From: Dyella sp. AtDHG13
GTDB taxonomy: Bacteria > Pseudomonadota > Gammaproteobacteria > Xanthomonadales > Rhodanobacteraceae
NCBI RefSeq assembly: GCF_003201105.1
Contig: NZ_QICJ01000012.1
Coordinates: 124,001-188,000, forward strand
Direction of reading: 5' to 3'
DNA: 64,000 nucleotides
Shown here in pieces: positions 60,641-64,000 of the stretch. Under the pieces are notes generated by a model. The model did no database searches and was not told the DNA's origin. It saw only the letters and a list, made by a program, of their open reading frames with translations. Position numbers and translations under genes: made by a program. Position 1 is the stretch's first letter; every line of letters begins with the position of its first letter.

Positions 60641-61252
60641 TCACAGTTCAATGCCTTTCTGCGCCTTGATGCCAGCCTGGAACGCATGCTTCACCACGCG
60701 CATCTCGGTCACGGTATCGGCCAGCTCGACCAAGGCCTCCGGCGCACCGCGCCCGGTGATCACCACGTGCTGCGCCGGCGGACGCGCACGCAGCGCATCG
60801 CAGACCTTGCTCACGTCGATATAGCCCTTCACCAATGCGATGTTGAGCTCATCCAGCAGCACGAAATCGTACGAGGCATCGGCGAGCATCCTGGCCGCAA
60901 TGGCCCACGCCGCCTCCGCCGCCTGGATGTCGCGCGCCTTGTCCTGTGTTTCCCAGGTATAGCCCTCGCCCATCACGTGATAGTCGAGCTCGTCCGGGAA
61001 ACGACGGAAGAACGCCTCCTCACCGGTGGAAAAGCTGCCCTTGATGAACTGCACCACGCCGCAGCGGAAGCCGTGCCCCAGCGAGCGTGCCAGCATGCCG
61101 AAACCGGACGAGCTCTTGCCCTTGCCATTGCCGGTGTTCACCACCAGCACGCCGCGTTCGATGGTGGCGCGGGCGATCTTGCGATCCACCAGTTCCTTCT
61201 TGCGCTGCATGCGCGCGCGGTGGCGTTCTTCCGGACTCATAGGCTCGCTCAT
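60641..61252 (-). CDS. cobO: Cob(I)yrinic acid a,c-diamide adenosyltransferase
   Basis: A 203-residue CobA/CobO/BtuR-type enzyme that adenosylates corrinoids with ATP. The P-loop reads NTGNGKGKSSSGFG near 39-52, the ATP-binding FIKGSFSTGEEAF follows, and LLDELNIALVKGYID is near 130-144. The ATG at 61252 overlaps the membrane-protein gene upstream by 4 nt. Together with CobU and BtuB it fits corrinoid salvage. Confidence 0.96.
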   Translation of the reverse strand: MSEPMSPEERHRARMQRKKELVDRKIARATIERGVLVVNTGNGKGKSSSGFGMLARSLGHGFRCGVVQFIKGSFSTGEEAFFRRFPDELDYHVMGEGYTWETQDKARDIQAAEAAWAIAARMLADASYDFVLLDELNIALVKGYIDVSKVCDALRARPPAQHVVITGRGAPEALVELADTVTEMRVVKHAFQAGIKAQKGIEL

Positions 61253-61830
61253 GCCCGGGCCCTGCCATGCACGGTGGCCGACGATGCAAACCGCGCGATC
61301 AGCGCGTGCAGCACCAACGCCACGGCGACGTAACTGATCGTGGTGCGGACGAACAACGGTCCCCACTGCCACAGGCGCGACAGGTACTCGCCCATGTGCG
61401 GGTTCGGGTAGCGGCCGCCCAGCCAGTAGAACGAACCGTTGGAAATGGCGAAGGAACCGATGGCGGCCAGCAGCGCCACGAGGAACGCGCCCACATACGA
61501 CATCGCGCGCCCGTCCACGCGCGGCGCGTACCAGCGCCCCGCGTACCACAGCACGGCGTACGCCAGTGGCAGGAATGCGTACGCCAGCGTGATGCAGAAA
61601 TCGCTCACGCCCGCATAGCTGATCGATACCCAATCCAGCGCCACCGAGAGCAGCAGCATCACCACGAAGGTCCAATGATGACGCAGGTAGAGGCCACCGA
61701 GAAAGAACACGGCCATCGATGCATCGGGCAGGTGCAGCATGTCGCCGAAATGCTTGAAGCGCGTGGCGGCCATCACCGCCATCAGCACCAGCCACAGCGC
61801 GTTGAAACGGGGAACCGACAGTGCCTTCAC
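61249..61830 (-). CDS. Integral membrane protein of the cobalamin operon, possible transporter
   Basis: A 193-residue membrane protein with about six predicted membrane segments. The block RFKHFGDMLHLPDASMAVFF in the first third and the size are reminiscent of small S-component-like putative transport proteins (such as DUF6580), but the assignment is not secure. The GTG at 61830 is chosen because AGGAG lies 7 nt upstream; an ATG at 61893 would add 21 residues without support. Position between btuB and cobO suggests a role in inner-membrane corrinoid or precursor uptake, for which no BtuCDF genes are seen nearby. Confidence 0.75.
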   Translation of the reverse strand: MKALSVPRFNALWLVLMAVMAATRFKHFGDMLHLPDASMAVFFLGGLYLRHHWTFVVMLLLSVALDWVSISYAGVSDFCITLAYAFLPLAYAVLWYAGRWYAPRVDGRAMSYVGAFLVALLAAIGSFAISNGSFYWLGGRYPNPHMGEYLSRLWQWGPLFVRTTISYVAVALVLHALIARFASSATVHGRARA

Positions 61831-61896
61831 GGGAGCTCTCCTGATCGATGCAACGAGGAACGATGCCGGGCCCCGTGCAGGGCCCGGCACCATGGC

Positions 61897-63765
61897 TTAC
61901 TGCGCAGGCTGATAACGCAGGGTCAACATGTAGTTACGGCCCGGCTGGTTGAAGTACCAGGCGGTCTCGTAGTTCTTGTCGAACGCGTTGTTCAGCGCCA
62001 GCTGCAGCTTGAAGTCCCGCGAGATGGCGTAGGCCACGCGCAGGTTGGTGATCGCATAGCCGCCCAGCGGATGCCGGTTGGCCAGGTCGTCGTAACGGCG
62101 GCCCGACACGAACCACGTGCCGCCCACGCTGAAATCGCCGAACGTACGGTCGATATCGACATTGCCCGTCTGGCGCGCGCGGCGTGGCAGCAGATTGCCT
62201 TCGTAACTCGTGGACTCGTCGCGCGGATCCAGCCAAGTCGCCGTGCCCGTGACCAGCCAGCCGGCGACATGGCCGCTGAGCACGCCTTCCGCACCGCGGA
62301 TGCGCGCCTTGTCCACATTGGCCGCGGCCTGCGTGGCGGCATCGTAGGTAATGAGGTTGTTGACGTTGTTGTGGAACGCATTCAACGACCAGTAGCCCCA
62401 GCCGTAGCTGCCGCGCAGGCCGAGTTCCACGTTGTGCGAGGTCTCGGGCTTGAGATCGGGGTTGCCGTAGTACGGGTAGTACAGGTCGTTGAAGGTCGGC
62501 GCCTTGAACGCCGTGCCGTAGCTGGCGGTGAGGCGCAGCGTCTGGGTGAAATCCCAGCCCCACAGCAGGCTGCCGGTGTTCTTGCTGCCGAACTGGCTGT
62601 TGTCGTCGTGACGCACGCTGGCCTGCACGGACTGGCTGCCGAAGGTCTGTTGCCACTGCGCGAACACGCCGCGGTTGATGCGGCTGTCGACCGGAGCCTG
62701 CGTGTACGGGTTGATGTAGCCCGCCGTGCTGTCCACGTGATCGCGCTGCCAGTCGAAGCCGGTGCTGAGCAGTCCGCCCCAGAAGCCGACATCCGCCTGC
62801 AGCGAGCCGACATCGCGATGCGTGTCGAAGCGGGAGACGTAATCGCCCTGGTAGTAGTCCTTCTCGAAGTCGCCACTGGTGCCCGCGCTGAGCGTCAGCT
62901 TGACGTTGCTCGCCGGGCGATAGTGCACGCTGCCGCCCACGACTTGCGTGACACTCTTGTCCGAATCGGTGTACGTGCCGTCGTAGTAGTTGTGGCCTTC
63001 GGCGCGGAACAAACGCACGTCCGCATCCCACTGCTCGTCGAACTTGTAGCCGCCCTGCAGGGTGGCCGAGGTGTTGCGGTAGCCGTCCTTGTCCGGCTGG
63101 TCGGCAAAACAGGCGGCGCCGACTTCCGCCGCGCCGACGCGGCAGGAATTGATGCCATGCGTCTGATCGTGCGACACCTCCACCGAATACCAGCCGTCAC
63201 CGCTCTTGCCGGCAAAGCCCGCCGAGCCGTTCAGATGGCTGTAACTGCCGACGCCCAGGCTGAAGGACGGCACGAAGGCGCCCTCCGGACGGCGGGTGAA
63301 GATCTGGATCACGCCACCGATCGCCTCCGAGCCGTACAGGCTGGAAAACGGACCGCGCACGATTTCGATGCGCTCGATCTGGTCGACGGGAATATCCTGC
63401 AGCGCCGCCTGGCCCAGCGTGGCCGAGCCGATCTTGACGCCATCGATCATCACCAGCACGTGGCCCGCCTCGGTTCCGCGCAGGAACGCACTGGTGGACT
63501 TGCCCGGGCCGCCGTTGTTGGCGATCTGCATGCCCGGCGTGCCGCGCAGCAGGTCGCCCAGCGACGCCGGCTGCAGGCGCTCGATGTCGGTGCGGTCGAT
63601 CACCGTCACTGCCGACAGCGTCTGGCTCTGGGTCTGCTCGGTGCGCGTGGCGGTAACGACCACGCCATCGAGATTGGTGGTGTCGTCCGCGAACGCAGGA
63701 AAGATGGTGGTCAACAGCGCCGTCGCCAGCACGGAACGACGGATCGTGGAAAGTCGGATGGCCAA
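61897..63765 (-). CDS. btuB: TonB-dependent cobalamin receptor BtuB
   Basis: A 622-residue outer-membrane receptor. The signal peptide (about 1-26, ending AFA) is followed by the TonB box-like LDGVVVTATRTEQ, a plug domain with VMIDGVKIGSATLGQAALQ and GPFSSLYGSEAIGGVI, and a barrel ending in a strand rich in aromatic residues (MLTLRYQPAQ). The start is TTG at 63765: GAGGAG lies 7 nt upstream and the signal peptide then begins correctly; the in-frame ATG at 63852 lies in the leader. The cobalamin riboswitch upstream identifies the ligand. It heads the operon. Confidence 0.92.
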   Translation of the reverse strand: MAIRLSTIRRSVLATALLTTIFPAFADDTTNLDGVVVTATRTEQTQSQTLSAVTVIDRTDIERLQPASLGDLLRGTPGMQIANNGGPGKSTSAFLRGTEAGHVLVMIDGVKIGSATLGQAALQDIPVDQIERIEIVRGPFSSLYGSEAIGGVIQIFTRRPEGAFVPSFSLGVGSYSHLNGSAGFAGKSGDGWYSVEVSHDQTHGINSCRVGAAEVGAACFADQPDKDGYRNTSATLQGGYKFDEQWDADVRLFRAEGHNYYDGTYTDSDKSVTQVVGGSVHYRPASNVKLTLSAGTSGDFEKDYYQGDYVSRFDTHRDVGSLQADVGFWGGLLSTGFDWQRDHVDSTAGYINPYTQAPVDSRINRGVFAQWQQTFGSQSVQASVRHDDNSQFGSKNTGSLLWGWDFTQTLRLTASYGTAFKAPTFNDLYYPYYGNPDLKPETSHNVELGLRGSYGWGYWSLNAFHNNVNNLITYDAATQAAANVDKARIRGAEGVLSGHVAGWLVTGTATWLDPRDESTSYEGNLLPRRARQTGNVDIDRTFGDFSVGGTWFVSGRRYDDLANRHPLGGYAITNLRVAYAISRDFKLQLALNNAFDKNYETAWYFNQPGRNYMLTLRYQPAQ

Positions 63766-63879
63766 AACACAGCTCCTCAACCGCGCCTGCCCGCGCGGAT
63801 CGCATGAAAGAAGGACAGGCGGAAGAAGGCTAGGCATCCGTGCGGCACGCACGACTCCCCAACATGGCCCACCGCCTGT

Positions 63880-64000
63880 CTGGTCACGCCTCGAGGCCGG
63901 TCTCCGGGCTCACGGGCGAAGACCTGCGTCTTCCGGACCGACGCCTTCCCATGCACAAGGCACAGTGGCTTGATGTCGCTCCGTCGATCCCCTGGGATCG
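63880..64000 (-). promoter_or_regulatory. Cobalamin riboswitch (5' end beyond the window)
   Basis: On the minus strand the leader of btuB carries the cobalamin riboswitch core: CCACTGTG (63961-63968), ATGGGAAGGCG (63942-63952) and the B12 box GAGCCCGGAGACCGGCC (63895-63911). The upstream part of the aptamer is cut by the window edge. It should repress the btuB-cob operon when cobalamin is plentiful. Confidence 0.92.

Overview
The window is one continuous stretch of a GC-rich proteobacterial chromosome. The gene order ruvC-ruvA-kup-ruvB-ybgC-tolQRAB-pal-cpoB-queE-queC-tRNA-Lys, the gene families present and the dispersed GTCATTCC-type inverted repeats suggest a gammaproteobacterium of the Xanthomonadales, probably Rhodanobacteraceae (a Dyella, Luteibacter or Rhodanobacter relative). 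That placement is inference from gene content, not a phylogeny. No phage, insertion sequence or CRISPR array was seen. About 65 protein genes, one tRNA, one riboswitch, several terminators and four copies of a REP-like inverted repeat are supported.

Layout. Positions 1-7.3 kb hold mixed housekeeping genes: DUF899, SapC, an HNH nuclease, a low-affinity iron permease family protein, dxs, prmC and a cyclic-nucleotide-domain thioredoxin-reductase-like flavoprotein. From 7.4 to 14.2 kb a LysR regulator diverges from a lipid or hydroxy-acid catabolic cluster: acyl-CoA dehydrogenase, APH-type kinase, histidine phosphatase, two SDRs and an MDR reductase. From 14.3 to 24.9 kb come an M1 aminopeptidase, a TPR-sulfotransferase next to a TonB-dependent receptor, oxyR, apt and small genes. 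From 25 to 28.2 kb are glnS, a nucleoside deaminase and a TVP38-type membrane protein.

From 28.3 to 36.6 kb lies a signalling region: a hybrid histidine kinase, an orphan TssL-TssM-like fusion protein, a LuxR-type response regulator, a PhnD-like binding protein, a DUF3617 protein and a second histidine kinase. From 36.7 to 49.0 kb the minus strand carries tRNA-Lys, queC, queE, the complete Tol-Pal operon with cpoB and ybgC, ruvB, kup, ruvA, ruvC and yebC. From 49.1 to 53.0 kb are an esterase, aspS, a DUF3011 protein and an FmdB zinc ribbon.

From 53.1 kb to the end there is a tightly overlapping minus-strand operon for late cobalamin synthesis and salvage. It is headed by a cobalamin riboswitch cut by the window edge, then btuB, a membrane protein, cobO, cobB, cbiB, cobD, cobQ, cobU, cobT, cobC and cobS. 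It imports corrinoid, adenosylates it and builds the nucleotide loop; no corrin-ring genes lie in the window.

The most unusual items are the stand-alone TssL-TssM-like fusion with degraded nucleotide-binding motifs, the strongly structured noncoding DNA upstream of the neighbouring response regulator, and the acyl-CoA dehydrogenase/kinase cluster, which resembles 4-hydroxyacyl-CoA degradation systems.
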